This document shows, piece by piece, positions 17,313 to 27,390 of a stretch of DNA of 64,000 bases (position 1 is the first letter of the stretch; each line of letters opens with the position of its first letter). The position numbers were made by a program, and so were the translations under genes. The DNA comes from CAWCJL01 sp963795775. GTDB lineage: Bacteria > Acidobacteriota > Terriglobia > Terriglobales > Acidobacteriaceae. The stretch is from assembly GCA_963795775.1 (NCBI GenBank), contig CAWCJL010000005.1, positions 806,001-870,000 on the forward strand, given 5' to 3'. The notes below the pieces were generated by a model. The model was not told the DNA's origin and did no database searches. It worked only from the letters and a program-made list of their open reading frames with translations.

Positions 17313-19926
17313 CTACCGCTGGAACGTGATCTGCAGGTCGCTTCCTTTCCCGTCGTCGCGCACGGTGGTCACAAACGCCTTGTGCTCCGAGTCATATGTA
17401 ACCACGGGCTGTTGGCCGCCGTTCAGCGAGGCGCTGGCGCGGGGAACAGCCGCGCCGTACACCTCGACGCGCAGCTCCTTCCACCACGGCGAATAACTGC
17501 CCTCGTGCTGCCCGATGTGCAGCGTCACGCCGCCCGCTGTGGCCTCGCAGCGGAACTGCATCCGCAGAAAGTCACCGTGCTGGTACGCCATGGTGACGCC
17601 GTCATCCGCATAAACGGAGCCGGCACACTCGTCGTCGGAGGCGTGTTCGGTGGCCATCGCGGTCGTCGTCGCAATCTTCGGGTAGACCCGCACCGTGAGC
17701 GGCCCCTGCGGAGTTTCCATCGTGCTCTGCACCAGCGGCGCTTCCGGCACGATGGCGCCAGCGCGCACATAGACCGGCAGCGTGTCCAGGCTGGGATGGA
17801 TGAAGAGCGGCTGGTTCGTGCTGGGCTGGCCGGACGCCTTGGTCTGCTCAGCATCCTTGCTGGCCACCTTCGCCTGCCGCGTAATGCGGTCGCCCGTCCA
17901 GTAGTCGTACCAATCGCCCGGCGGCAACTGCACCTCGTAGTTGTCCAGCTCATCCGGATACGGCGACGGCGCTACCAGCAGGTCCGGCCCGAACATAAAT
18001 TCGCCGCCGGCGTCGAGGTCGAGCGGATGCCGGTCCTTGGTCGCGTCCGGGAACTCCACAAACAGCGGCCGCGTAATCGGCACGCCGGTACGCGACATCT
18101 CCTCCGCCGTGGTGTACAGGTACGGCATCAGCCGATAGCGCTCCTCGATGAAGCGGCGCCGGATGTTCTCCTGCTCCGGCCCGCTCACCCATGGCTCCTG
18201 GTAGGCGGTGCCCTTGGCAGTATGGTCGCGGTCGATCGGCTGGAAGGCCGCAATCTCCAGCCACTTCGTCAGCAGGTCCGCTTGCGGCGTGCCGGCAAAC
18301 CCACCCACATCGGCGCCGCTCATGGCAAAACCGCTGAGCCCCAGGTTCAGCAGCATGGGCGTGGTAAGCCGCAGATGGTTCCACGTGCTTGAGTTGTCGC
18401 CCGTCCATGTCGTCGCATAGCGCTGCCCGCCGGCGTAGCTGGCCCGCGTCATCACAAACGGGCGCAGGTTCGGCGCGATGGTCTGCATGCCCTCAAACGT
18501 GCCGCGCGAATTCTCCATTCCGTACACGTTATGGATCTCCAGATGATTGGCCGTGCGCTTGCGGAAGCCCGGTTCATCGATCCGGTGTTGCACGTCATCC
18601 GGCATCGTCTTGGTGGGCACGTTAAAGATTGCCGGCTCGTTCATGTCGTTCCAGAAGCCGGCCACTCCGTCCTTCATGAAGTCGCTGAAGAGGCCGCCCC
18701 ACCACACGCGCGTGCTTGCCTGGGTAAAGTCCGGGAAGACGGACGGCCCCGGCCAGACAGTACCCACGTACGTCGAGCCGTCCGGCAGCTTCACGAAGCG
18801 GTCTTGCGCCACTCCAGTGTCGTAGGGCACGTAACCGGCGTTGGGCAACTTGGCGACGTGCAGATCTGTAATCACGACGGTATGAAATTTGTCCGCTTTC
18901 AGATCGGCAAGCATCTTGGTGAAGGAAGGGAAGCGCTCGGTGTCTACGGTAAACGGGCGGTTGTCTTTCTGGAAATCGATGTCCAGCCAGATCACATCCG
19001 TGGGAATCCTGTCCTCGCGCAACTTCTTTGCAATGCCATAGACCTCCGACTCGGGATAGTAGCTGTACCGGGACTGCTGATACCCGAGCGACCACAGCGG
19101 CGGCAACGGCGTTATTCCCGTCAGCCATGCGTACGCGCTCAGTACCTTCTTCGGCTCCGGCCCATACATCACGTAGTAATCGAGCGGCCCATTCGGCGCG
19201 CCGAAGGAATACGCGTCACGCTGCTCCTTGTCGAAATCGAAACTGGTGCGCCAGGTGTTGTCCAGGAAGACGCCCGCCGTGCGCCCCTCATGCACGCACA
19301 GAAAGAAACGGAATGCTCTTGTAAATCGGGTCAGTGGATTCCTGAAAGCCGAACGCGTCGGTGTTCCACATGGAGAACGCCTGGTTCCGCCGGTCGAGCG
19401 GCCCCGGTTTGTCGCCCAGTCCGAAGTAGTGTTCATCCTGCGGCGAGCGCTTGAAGACGCGAAACTCCGTGCCGTGATACTCGACCGGCCGTCCCGGGTC
19501 GTCCTGCTGGATCACCTCCCCGGCGAGGTTCGTGATGGTGAGCGCCATCGTCTCCCGCGCCACCCGTACATGGAGCGCGCCCGTGCGAAAGCCGACGCTC
19601 TGCGCATCGTTCTCCGGCGTGACAGCAACCGAAGCCTGCCGCGGCTGCGCCAGCACCGCCCAGGATGCGTCCTCCGGCAGTTCGCCTTGCGGGCCCACAC
19701 GTACACGCAGGATGTCATCACGCAGCGCGGTAATCTGCATCACCGCCGCTCCACTCTGCACCACCATGCCGTTGCGCAGCGGTCGAGCGGACGACACATG
19801 GTCCAGCAGGAGAGCCGCTGCCGGCGCGGGGTGGCGCGGTGCTGCTGCCGGTGCGGGTGCACACAGCAGGAAAAGCATGGCGGCGGACAGTGCTGCAGAG
19901 CATGCGGCGGTATGGCCTCTGGTCAT
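17313..19926 (-). pseudogene. GH31 alpha-glucosidase, exported, single frameshift
   Basis: ATG at 19926 (GAAAGGGA upstream) starts a signal peptide (AALSAAMLFLLCAPAPAAA). The N-terminal galactose-mutarotase-like domain (LGDKPGPLDRRNQAFSMWN) is interrupted at 19306-19308, where the coding strand reads TTT instead of TT; deleting one T restores SIPFFLCVHEGRTAGVFLDN. The catalytic barrel has the GH31 signatures: DVIWLDIDF, the nucleophile motif GFWNDMNEPA, WTGDNSSTW with the acid/base Asp, and GFAMSGADVGGF. Beta domains complete the roughly 870-residue protein. It would remove terminal alpha-linked glucose from oligosaccharides, working after enzymes such as the pullulanase at 58.3 kb. As read, translation stops after about 205 residues. 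Confidence 0.85.
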
Positions 19927-20203
19927 TGTTTCCCTTTCAATTCGTACGCGGAGCTGACGTATAAGCCCGTACACAGCACTTAAGCGCAAGACGGTTGCAA
20001 CGGCATTGCATCACAGACACGCCGCTCCAGCTTACCCGACGATGGCAAGCCTGCGTAGCCTCGCGCTGGGCATTCCACTCCAGTGCGGAAGCTGCGCATC
20101 CCATTCCTTGCAGATCCCCGAACCAGCATCGTAGATTTCGGGGCACGCGCACTCCTTCCGTATCGAGGTAAAGCAACTGAACAGGATCTACAACTGGCTG
20201 CTG

Positions 20204-21265
20204 TTGCTCGTCCCGGTCACGCTGATCCTCCACTTCATGCTGCCGGGGCGGAATGTTTTGATCTTTCTGCTTTCCGCCGCCTCCATGGTGCCGCTGGCCT
20301 ACCTGCTGAGCGAAGCCACCGAGGAGCTTTCCCTGCGCACCGGGCCCAGCATTGGCGCGCTGCTGAATGTCACCTTCGGCAATGCAGGCGAACTCGTTAT
20401 CGGATTTTTCGCACTACGCGCTGGCTTGCAGAACGTCGTAAAGGCCTCGATCAGCGGCTCCATCCTGGCGAACCTGCTGCTCACGCTCGGCCTGGCTATC
20501 GCGGTGGCGGGCATGCGCAAGCGCCAGCTCACCTTCAATCCACTGTCGGCGCGTACGCAATCCACCATGCTCGCGCTGGGCAGCATCGCGCTGGTGCTGC
20601 CGGCGGTCTTTCACCTGCTCGCATCCCATGCCGGAGCAGCCCGCGAGACGGACCTCAGCCTGGGCTTCGCGATCATCCTGCTGGTCACCTATGGGTGCGG
20701 GCTCATCTTCCGCCTGCGCACCCACCGTGACCTGCTGGCGCCGGCTAAGAAGTCAGCTCCGGAAGACACGCCGCAATGGAGTACGGCCGTTTCCCTGGGC
20801 GTGCTCGCAGGAAGCGCCGGACTCATCGGCTGGGTGGGCGAGGTCCTCGTCGGCTCGATCGATGCCGCGGCGCATCGCCTCGGCATGACGGAGCTCTTCG
20901 TCGGCATCATCGTGATCGCAATCGCCGGCAACGCCGCGGAGGCGACCTCCGCCGTGCGCGCCGCCCTGGCCAGCCGCATGGACCTGTGCGTCGGCATCGC
21001 AGTTGGCAGCAGCATCCAGGTTGCATTGTTTGTCGCGCCCGTGCTCGTCCTGCTGAGCCAATGGGTAGGGCCGCATTCGATGGACCTGGTCTTCACCCCA
21101 GTGGAGATCGTCGCACTCGTCATTGCGATCGCCATCACCGGACAGATCGCCGGAGATGGCGATTCCAACTGGCTCGAAGGTGTGCAGCTCGTCGCCGTAT
21201 ACGTGATGCTCGCAGTGATGTTCTATCTAATCCCCAATGCTTCCGGTGCTGCGGCAGGGCATTGA
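20204..21265 (+). CDS. Calcium/proton antiporter, CaCA family (ChaA/Cax-like)
   Basis: The 353-residue product is an 11-helix membrane protein with the two CaCA alpha repeats: LSEATEELSLR..GPSIGALLNVTFGNAGELVIG in the first half and VGIIVIAIAGNAAEATSAV in the second, with the ion-binding Glu residues present (GNAGE, GNAAE). It exchanges Ca2+ for H+ across the inner membrane. No ATG precedes the conserved part. TTG at 20204 is a possible start, but CTG at 20177, preceded by GAGGTAAAG, would give the more family-like N-terminus NRIYNWLLLLVPV. A terminator separates it from the convergent cytochrome gene. Confidence 0.9.
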   Translation: MLVPVTLILHFMLPGRNVLIFLLSAASMVPLAYLLSEATEELSLRTGPSIGALLNVTFGNAGELVIGFFALRAGLQNVVKASISGSILANLLLTLGLAIAVAGMRKRQLTFNPLSARTQSTMLALGSIALVLPAVFHLLASHAGAARETDLSLGFAIILLVTYGCGLIFRLRTHRDLLAPAKKSAPEDTPQWSTAVSLGVLAGSAGLIGWVGEVLVGSIDAAAHRLGMTELFVGIIVIAIAGNAAEATSAVRAALASRMDLCVGIAVGSSIQVALFVAPVLVLLSQWVGPHSMDLVFTPVEIVALVIAIAITGQIAGDGDSNWLEGVQLVAVYVMLAVMFYLIPNASGAAAGH

Positions 21266-21309
21266 TAGCGGCTTGTGCAAGGCTGTGCAGCCCCTTTACA
21301 AAAGCAGGC

Positions 21310-21331
21310 GAGGAGGGCTGGCGCCCTCCTC
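21310..21331. terminator. Convergent terminator
   Basis: A 9-bp perfect stem (GAGGAGGGC / GCCCTCCTC) with loop TGGC lies between the converging antiporter and cytochrome c genes. Confidence 0.6.
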
Positions 21332-21340
21332 ATCGCGATG

Positions 21341-21934
21341 CTACTTGCCTGGTTTAGCGGGCGGAACTGCTTTGAGGTAAGTGTAAATGGCGCGGAGGTC
21401 GTTGTCCGTGAGTGTCTGGAACACGGGCCACGGCATGACCTGCAGGTACGGTCCGAACTGCGGATGCGCGTGATCGAGATCGATGCCGGTGCGCATCACT
21501 GTTACAAACTGGTTGTAAGTAAGCCCTGCGGGCAGCCCATTCTTCTCCGGCGTTAGATTGCGAGAGAGAAAGGGCCCAAACGCCTGGCCACCAGCCAGAT
21601 AATTCACCGTGTTGATCTTTTTCTTCTGGCCCAGATACGGGTTTCCACCCGGCGCGTAGGGTGGGTTGGTGTGGCATTCGGCACAGCTTGCAACGCTGTT
21701 GACCAGATAACTGCCCAATCCCACAAGGTACTTATCCTTGTGTTCGTAGTTGAGCGGCACTGGCGCGATGGCGAGGCCGCGATCTACCCGGTTCACTTCT
21801 ACCCGCTGATACCAGTCGGAGTGATCCTGGGAGCTTGCCGGAGCCTGTTGTCCGCGGGCGGAATGGGTGTACAAAATTCCCGCTACCATGCCGGTGGCAC
21901 ATAGCGTGGTCACGGTAAGAGAAACAGCCTTCAT
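21341..21934 (-). CDS. Exported c-type cytochrome
   Basis: ATG at 21934 begins a 197-residue product with a membrane-targeting N-terminus (KAVSLTVTTLCATGMVAGILY). It has a single haem motif CAECH, in the segment YLVNSVASCAECHTNPP, and a distal Met candidate in LQVMPWPVFQTLTDNDLRAIYTYLKAVPP, which is the typical end of class I cytochrome c domains. It is likely a periplasmic electron carrier or the haem subunit of a dehydrogenase; no dehydrogenase gene is next to it. It follows the B12 domain gene with a gap of 169 bases and probably has its own promoter. Confidence 0.85.
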   Translation of the reverse strand: MKAVSLTVTTLCATGMVAGILYTHSARGQQAPASSQDHSDWYQRVEVNRVDRGLAIAPVPLNYEHKDKYLVGLGSYLVNSVASCAECHTNPPYAPGGNPYLGQKKKINTVNYLAGGQAFGPFLSRNLTPEKNGLPAGLTYNQFVTVMRTGIDLDHAHPQFGPYLQVMPWPVFQTLTDNDLRAIYTYLKAVPPAKPGK

Positions 21935-22103
21935 GGGAGTACCTCGTCTCTGCTGGTATGGAACAAAAGGGGCCGAGACGTGGAAGCAGCCGGGGGGCAT
22001 TCTGCTGCCGCGCTGCGCACATTTGTACGCGGCAGCAGAGTGGCATATGGATGGCGACGCGGTCAAGTCAACCGCAACCAGAACTGAACGAGAGAAGAAG
22101 CTG

Positions 22104-22523
22104 TTAGACAGTGATGCCGCGTGGCTTCACGTGTTCCCGAATAAAAGTTACCGTCGCATCCAGAGAAGTGCCTGGGCCGAAGATAGCGGAGACGCCCTGC
22201 TGCTTGAGGAAATCAATATCTTGCTCTGGAATCGTGCCACCAACCACCACCAGGATGTCACTCGCTCCGCGTTCCTTCAGCAGCCCCGTCACTCGCGGCA
22301 CAATCGCGTTGTGCGCGCCCGAAAGAATGCTCAACCCCACACAGTCCACATCTTCCTGAATGGCCGCATTCACGATCATCTCCGGTGTCTGACGCAGTCC
22401 GGTGTAGATGACCTCCATGCCGGCATCGCGCAGGGCGCGCGCGATTACCTTGGCGCCGCGATCGTGTCCGTCAAGACCCGGCTTCGCTACCAGAACGCGG
22501 ATGGGATGTGTGGGTTCAGCCAT
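22104..22523 (-). CDS. Cobalamin-binding subunit, methylmalonyl-CoA mutase C-terminal type
   Basis: The start ATG 22523 gives MAEPTHPIRVLVAKPGLDGHDRGAK; earlier in-frame codons lack coding character. The 139-residue product is a stand-alone B12-binding domain with the signature DGHDRG (DxHxxG, His as lower cobalt ligand), GLSILSGAH (SxL) and the late VVVGGTIPEQD (GG). This matches the small subunit of two-subunit methylmalonyl-CoA mutases (McmA2 type). The catalytic large subunit is not in the window, so it must be supplied from elsewhere for the succinyl-CoA/methylmalonyl-CoA isomerisation. It is the fifth gene in the metG-tatD-yajQ-polyprenyl synthase row. Confidence 0.9.
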   Translation of the reverse strand: MAEPTHPIRVLVAKPGLDGHDRGAKVIARALRDAGMEVIYTGLRQTPEMIVNAAIQEDVDCVGLSILSGAHNAIVPRVTGLLKERGASDILVVVGGTIPEQDIDFLKQQGVSAIFGPGTSLDATVTFIREHVKPRGITV

Positions 22524-22608
22524 GGAGACGTTTGCGCGTACCTCGTCGGAAAGGGAACGGATGAGAATAGCACAGCGCTGCGGGCCTTTGCCGCGCATGC
22601 GGGCGGGG

Positions 22609-23598
22609 CTACTTGTCGCGCGCGATCACAAAATCCGGCGCCAGCATCAGGGCACGCCGAGCATCGCTCTCCGGCAGATCGGCCAGCGTTTCCCGCGCCA
22701 TTTCGGCATACTGGGAAGCCACGCCCATCGCATACGCAACCGAGTGGTGACGCTCGAGAATGCGCAGGATCTCCGCATGACCCGCCGCGTCCGGCATCTG
22801 CGCTTCGACCACGCGGTCGATGACCGCTCGCTCCGCAGCCGAAGCGTTCTCATAGGCGTGGATCACGGCCAGCGTGGCCTTGCCCTCGCGAAGATCGCTG
22901 GCCACCGGCTTGCCCAGCACTTTCTCACTCGCGGTGAGATCGAGCACGTCATCCACGATCTGGAACGCCACCCCGAGGTTGCGTCCGTATTCGCCAAGCG
23001 ATTCTTCCGCCGTCTCTGTCGCGCCCGCCAGCACCGCCCCCAGCCGCATCGAGACATGAAACAGGCACGCTGTTTTGCGATAGATCAGGTCGAAGTACTC
23101 GGACTCGCTCACCATCCGACCGAGTGTCTCCATCTGCAGCAGCTCGCCCTCGACCATCTGCTGTGTCAGCCCGATGAGCAGGTCCAGCACTTTGAAGTTG
23201 CGCTCTTCCAAAGCCACGCGAAAGGCCTGCATGTATAGCCAGTCGCCGGCCAGCACGCACTTTGAATTACCCCAATTCGTGTTGGCAGACGGGCGGCCGC
23301 GGCGCGTTTCAGCCGCGTCAATGATATCGTCGTGCACCAGCGTTGCGGTATGCACCATCTCTACTACGGCGCCCAGGCGCACAGCCCCGCGGCCTTCATA
23401 ACCCAGGGCGCGCGCGGCCAGCAGGAGCAGCGCCGGACGAATGCGCTTGCCGCCGCCTTCGCGCAGATACGACGCAATCTCCGTGATGGCGCGCACCTGC
23501 GAGGCAGCATCGCGTACCAGTTCGGCTTCGATTGCACGAAGGTCGTCGCGCAGCAGGTCAAAAATCTCCTTTGCCGTCGCTAGCGCCTGTGTGCTCAC
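22609..23598 (-). CDS. Trans-isoprenyl (polyprenyl) diphosphate synthase
   Basis: A GTG at 23598 with AGGGAGA upstream is the likely start; another GTG lies eight codons earlier. The product (329 aa) is all-helical with both aspartate-rich motifs: HDDIIDAAETRRG (first) and FQIVDDVLDLT (second), plus GGGKRIRPALLLLAA for substrate binding. These elongate allylic diphosphates with isopentenyl diphosphate. By overall sequence it resembles octaprenyl/solanesyl diphosphate synthases (IspB/HepT), which make the quinone side chain, but chain length cannot be fixed from what I see. It lies 63 bases downstream of yajQ. Confidence 0.9.
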   Translation of the reverse strand: MSTQALATAKEIFDLLRDDLRAIEAELVRDAASQVRAITEIASYLREGGGKRIRPALLLLAARALGYEGRGAVRLGAVVEMVHTATLVHDDIIDAAETRRGRPSANTNWGNSKCVLAGDWLYMQAFRVALEERNFKVLDLLIGLTQQMVEGELLQMETLGRMVSESEYFDLIYRKTACLFHVSMRLGAVLAGATETAEESLGEYGRNLGVAFQIVDDVLDLTASEKVLGKPVASDLREGKATLAVIHAYENASAAERAVIDRVVEAQMPDAAGHAEILRILERHHSVAYAMGVASQYAEMARETLADLPESDARRALMLAPDFVIARDK

Positions 23599-23661
23599 TC
23601 GTTCTCCCTGTCCCTTCTCCACTCTACCGTGCCTGCGTACGCCCGGCCTTGAGGCAGTCCA

Positions 23662-24162
23662 CTAATTCGACCGGTAGTTTGTGAACTGCATGTCGATGCC
23701 GAAATCCTGCTTGCGCAGCAGCGCGATGGCCTCCTGTAGAGTATCGCGATCTTTGCCGGAGATACGGACAGAGTCTCCCTGGATCGAAGCCTGCACCTTT
23801 TTCTTTGATTCCTTGATAAGTTTGACGATGTCCTTGGCCTTTTCCGTCGGGATGCCCTGCTGCAGCTTGATCTTCTGCCGCACACTCGAGCCGGCGGCCG
23901 GTTCGATTTTTTCGTAGATCAACGATTTCAGCGGCACGTTGCGCTTCACCAGCTTCTGCTGCAGGATCTCCGTGACCGCCTTCAGTTTGTACTCGTCGGC
24001 CGACGCCAACTGGATAGTGTCCTCGCCTTCCAGCTTGATCTCCGAATGCGAATCCTTCAGGTCAAAACGGGCGCGCACCTCTTTGATCGCCTGCTCGATG
24101 GCGTTTTTGACCTCCTGCACGTCAACCTTGCTCACGATGTCAAACGAGTTTTCTGCTGCCAT
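23662..24162 (-). CDS. yajQ: YajQ family nucleotide-binding protein
   Basis: ATG 24162 (AGAGGAATC upstream) gives a 166-residue protein with the full family pattern: AENSFDIVSKVDVQEVKNAI, FDLKDSHSEIKLEG, and the end DTLQEAIALLRKQDFGIDMQFTNYR. YajQ proteins are small double-RRM-like proteins; a Xanthomonas homologue binds cyclic di-GMP, and others bind RNA or nucleotides. The start overlaps the end of tatD by 31 bases, which indicates one transcript. Confidence 0.95.
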   Translation of the reverse strand: MAAENSFDIVSKVDVQEVKNAIEQAIKEVRARFDLKDSHSEIKLEGEDTIQLASADEYKLKAVTEILQQKLVKRNVPLKSLIYEKIEPAAGSSVRQKIKLQQGIPTEKAKDIVKLIKESKKKVQASIQGDSVRISGKDRDTLQEAIALLRKQDFGIDMQFTNYRSN

Positions 24163-25034
24163 GATTCCTCTCCAGACCTGCTGCCAATGCTGCTGTTCTC
24201 GTCCGCCAGCACGCTGCCTGCGCCCGTTCGCGGGAAAAGGGTATGGAAGTTGCGCGTGGTCGCCCCGGCGACCTCCCCTACTTCGATGCCGAAAAGCTCT
24301 GCAACCTTCGCCGCCGTATAACTCACCCACGCAGGTTCATTGCGCTTGCCGCGATAGGGCACCGGCGCCAGGAAGGGCGCATCGGTTTCCACCAGCAAGC
24401 GGTCAAGCGGCACACGCACCGCCACATCGCGGATGGGCTGTGCCTTGGGAAAGGTAAGATTGCCCGCGAAAGAGATAAGAAAACCGCAGTCGAGCGCCCG
24501 CTCCGCATGCCGCCATTCCCCGGTAAAGCAGTGCAGCACGCCGCCCAGACCGGTCGGCTTCCACCGCTCTTGGAGCAGCGCAAGGGTGTCGTCCCAGGCA
24601 TTCGCATTGCCGTCGCTCGGACGGCAATGGATGATGATCGGGCACCGGTGGCCGGCCGCGATCTCCATCTGCTCGCGAAACACGCGTTCCTGCACATGGC
24701 GGGGCGAATGATCGTAGAAGTAGTCGAGGCCGATTTCTCCGCACGCGATAACCTCCGGCTCGCCCAGCAGCTTATTGAGCTTTTCCAGTGCAGCTTCATC
24801 GGCCAGTGCGGCCTCATGCGGATGCACCCCAGCCGTCGCCCAGATCCTCGGCATCTCCGGCCTTCCCGCATACGCCCGGCTGAGTTCGAGCGCGCGGTGC
24901 ATCGTCTCCGGCCCGTCGCCGATGCCGATGGACAGCACCGTACGCACGCCGGACTCGAACGCGTTGCGCAGCACCGTCTCGCGGTCCGCGTCGTAGCGCG
25001 GGCTATCCAGATGCGCGTGGGAGTCGATCAGCAC
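24132..25034 (-). CDS. tatD: TatD family metal-dependent deoxyribonuclease
   Basis: The product (300 aa) is a TIM-barrel metal hydrolase with the TatD landmarks: IDSHAHLD at the N-terminus, ATAGVHPHEA, ACGEIGLDYFYD, IIIHCRPS, GVLHCFTG and LVETDAPFLAPVPYRGKRN. These provide the metal-binding His, Glu and Asp residues. The enzymes have 3'-5' exonuclease activity and act in DNA repair and degradation in the cytoplasm. The start lies four bases after the metG stop and the 3' end overlaps yajQ. The last 30 residues beyond the barrel are not family-typical. Confidence 0.95.
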   Translation of the reverse strand: MLIDSHAHLDSPRYDADRETVLRNAFESGVRTVLSIGIGDGPETMHRALELSRAYAGRPEMPRIWATAGVHPHEAALADEAALEKLNKLLGEPEVIACGEIGLDYFYDHSPRHVQERVFREQMEIAAGHRCPIIIHCRPSDGNANAWDDTLALLQERWKPTGLGGVLHCFTGEWRHAERALDCGFLISFAGNLTFPKAQPIRDVAVRVPLDRLLVETDAPFLAPVPYRGKRNEPAWVSYTAAKVAELFGIEVGEVAGATTRNFHTLFPRTGAGSVLADENSSIGSRSGEESWQQKTRLTS

Positions 25035-25038
25035 CGGC

Positions 25039-27213
25039 CTACTTCAGCCTCGCGCCAATCTCGACATCTTCGAGAAAGCTGGCCAGCACGGCTTTCCCGC
25101 CCGGCAGCGAAGCGGCCACAATCATGCCGTTCGATTCGAGCCCGCGCAGCTTGCGTGGCGCCAGGTTCGCAACGATCACGACCTTGCGCCCCACCAGCGC
25201 TTCGGGCTCATAGGCTTCCGCAATGCCGGCAAGAATCTGTCGCGTTTCGTTCCCCAGATCCACCTCCAGCCGCAACAGCTTGTCCGCCTTGGGCACGCGC
25301 TCCGCGATCTTCACCTGCGCCACCCGCATCTCCACCTTCATAAAATCGTCGATGGTGATCTTCTCGCTCGTCCCCGCGGCTGGGGTCGCAGGCGCGCTCG
25401 CAGCAGCCGGTTCGGGGCTCGCCGGCTTCTCCGGACCCGCCCCCTGCGTCGGCGGTTCTGTCGCGAGCGAGGCAGCCGCAGTCTCCGCCGGCGCTGCTTC
25501 ACTAGATGCCCGGACCGGCGGATTCGTGGACGAGTCTGTTGTGTCCTCCCCAGCGGACGGCGCCACGTTCCGGAGCGCTGCCTGGAGTGCGCTTTCCTGC
25601 TCCGGCGTGCTGTTCGCGTCGCCGCTGCTCGCTGTCTGTCTGGTTTCTTCCTTTTCCTGCATACGCGCTATCGCATCCTTTTCCGCGCGCGGAAACACTG
25701 GCCCGAGTTCACCCAATCTGGTTCCGGGCTGCAGTCCTCCCCACGCAATCGTTCGTAAATCGGCCTGGTGAATATTGCCCAGCCCCAACTGTGCCCAGAT
25801 CTTCGCCGTCGCTTCCGGCAGCACGGGAAAGAGCAGCGCCGTCAAAATCCGAATCGCCTCTGCGCAGGTGTACAGAATGCCCGCGAGCTCGCTCCGGCTC
25901 TCCGTGTCCTCTTTCGCGCCCAGCTTCCACGGCGTACGCGCGGTGATAAAGCCATCGACCGCGCCCACCAGTTGCCACAGCGCTTCGAGCGCACGGGAAA
26001 AGTCCAGCGCCTCCATGTGCTCGCTGTACGCGGCCTGCGCGCGCTCTGCTGTTTCCATCACCACGGTATCCGCCTGCGCGTGCCCGTCCGGAATCACCCC
26101 GCCGAAGTACCGCTCGATCATCGCCAGCGTGCGGCTTACCAGGTTGCCAAAGCCGTTTGCCAGGTCCGCATTGTAGCGCTGCACCAGTGCGTCGAAGGAG
26201 AAGCTGCCGTCCTGCCCGAAGACCACTTCGCGCAGTAGGAAATAGCGCAGCGCATCCGCACCGAGCACATCGAGAATCGTTTCCGCGCGCACCACGTTGC
26301 CCCGCGACTTCGACATCTTGCTGTGCTCAAACAGCAGCCATCCGTGCGCCACGATCGAGCGCGGCAGTTCCAGCCCGGCCGCCATCAGAAATGCCGGCCA
26401 GTACACGCAATGAAAGCGGCTGATCTCTTTACCGATAATCTGCAGATCCGCCGGCCAGAACTTGCGGAAGCAGGCCTGGTCCTCCGCGCGGTCACTCCCC
26501 CAGCCGAGGGCCGTGATGTAATTCGCCAGCGCGTCCAGCCACACGTAAACCACGTGCTTCGGATCACCCGGCACCGGAATGCCCCAGTCAAAACTCGTGC
26601 GGCTTACCGAAAGATCCCGCAACCCGCCGCGCACAAACGAGATCACTTCATTGCGCCGCGCCTCTGGCCGAATGAAATCAGGCTGGCGCTCGTACAACTC
26701 GAGCAGCTGGCGCTCAAACGCCGACAGTTTGAAGAAGTAGTTCTCTTCGCTCACCGTTTCGGTGATGCGGCCGCAGTCCGGGCACCGCGTCGCCGGCGGC
26801 CCGTCCACGTACAACTCGTCAAACACGCAATACTGACCGGTATAGGTGCCCTTGTAAATAAAGCCGCGATCGCACAGCACGGTAAAGAGCTTCTGCACGC
26901 CACGCCGGTGCCGCTCTTCCGTGGTGCGGATGTAATCGTCATAGCTCAAATCCATCCGGTCCCACAACGACCGGAACTCGGCCGACACTTTGTCGGCGAA
27001 AGCCTGTGGCGTGCAGTTTGCTTTCTTCGCCGAGCGCTCGATCTTCTGTCCGTGCTCATCCGTCCCGGTGAGAAAGCGCACATCGAAGCCCAGGGCGCGC
27101 TTGCGCCGGGCGATTACATCGGCCACGACAGTTGTGTACGTGTGCCCCAGGTGCGGGCGCGCGTTTACGTAGTAAATCGGCGTGGTGACGTAAAACGTAG
27201 GGCGCTCAGGCAT
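25039..27213 (-). CDS. metG: Methionyl-tRNA synthetase with C-terminal tRNA-binding domain
   Basis: The 724-residue product has the class I signature HLGH (YVNARPHLGHTYT), a zinc-knuckle remnant (CPDCG), the KMSKS loop as SKMSKSRGN, and an anticodon-binding helical domain (MEALDFSRALEALWQLV). A long low-complexity Ala/Pro/Ser/Glu linker of roughly 110 residues joins this to a C-terminal EMAP-II/Trbp111-like OB domain (KITIDDFMKVEMRVAQV). The enzyme charges tRNA-Met. The linker is long for the family but it is in frame and has the genome's codon use. It heads the row metG-tatD-yajQ. The OB domain normally gives dimerisation and tRNA affinity. Confidence 0.97.
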   Translation of the reverse strand: MPERPTFYVTTPIYYVNARPHLGHTYTTVVADVIARRKRALGFDVRFLTGTDEHGQKIERSAKKANCTPQAFADKVSAEFRSLWDRMDLSYDDYIRTTEERHRRGVQKLFTVLCDRGFIYKGTYTGQYCVFDELYVDGPPATRCPDCGRITETVSEENYFFKLSAFERQLLELYERQPDFIRPEARRNEVISFVRGGLRDLSVSRTSFDWGIPVPGDPKHVVYVWLDALANYITALGWGSDRAEDQACFRKFWPADLQIIGKEISRFHCVYWPAFLMAAGLELPRSIVAHGWLLFEHSKMSKSRGNVVRAETILDVLGADALRYFLLREVVFGQDGSFSFDALVQRYNADLANGFGNLVSRTLAMIERYFGGVIPDGHAQADTVVMETAERAQAAYSEHMEALDFSRALEALWQLVGAVDGFITARTPWKLGAKEDTESRSELAGILYTCAEAIRILTALLFPVLPEATAKIWAQLGLGNIHQADLRTIAWGGLQPGTRLGELGPVFPRAEKDAIARMQEKEETRQTASSGDANSTPEQESALQAALRNVAPSAGEDTTDSSTNPPVRASSEAAPAETAAASLATEPPTQGAGPEKPASPEPAAASAPATPAAGTSEKITIDDFMKVEMRVAQVKIAERVPKADKLLRLEVDLGNETRQILAGIAEAYEPEALVGRKVVIVANLAPRKLRGLESNGMIVAASLPGGKAVLASFLEDVEIGARLK

Positions 27214-27323
27214 GCGTGGGAGGCTTTCTGCAGCGGATTATCTGCGCTGCAAAAGCAGCAACGGGCTCACTCCATCTTAGGTGCAGGCCGGGGGAGCGTC
27301 AAACCTGAGCAGACCGCGACGCC

Positions 27324-27332
27324 TGCTAAAAT
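27324..27332 (+). promoter_or_regulatory. Possible extended -10 promoter for argS
   Basis: TGCTAAAAT matches an extended -10 element (TGnTANAAT) 59 bases before the argS GTG. No good -35 is seen. A very similar box occurs before the secretin gene. Confidence 0.3.
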
Positions 27333-27390
27333 CGGCTGAGAAATCAGCAACTTCCGCGCATCTTCCGTCACGCCGCGGGAAGCTCGCCAG

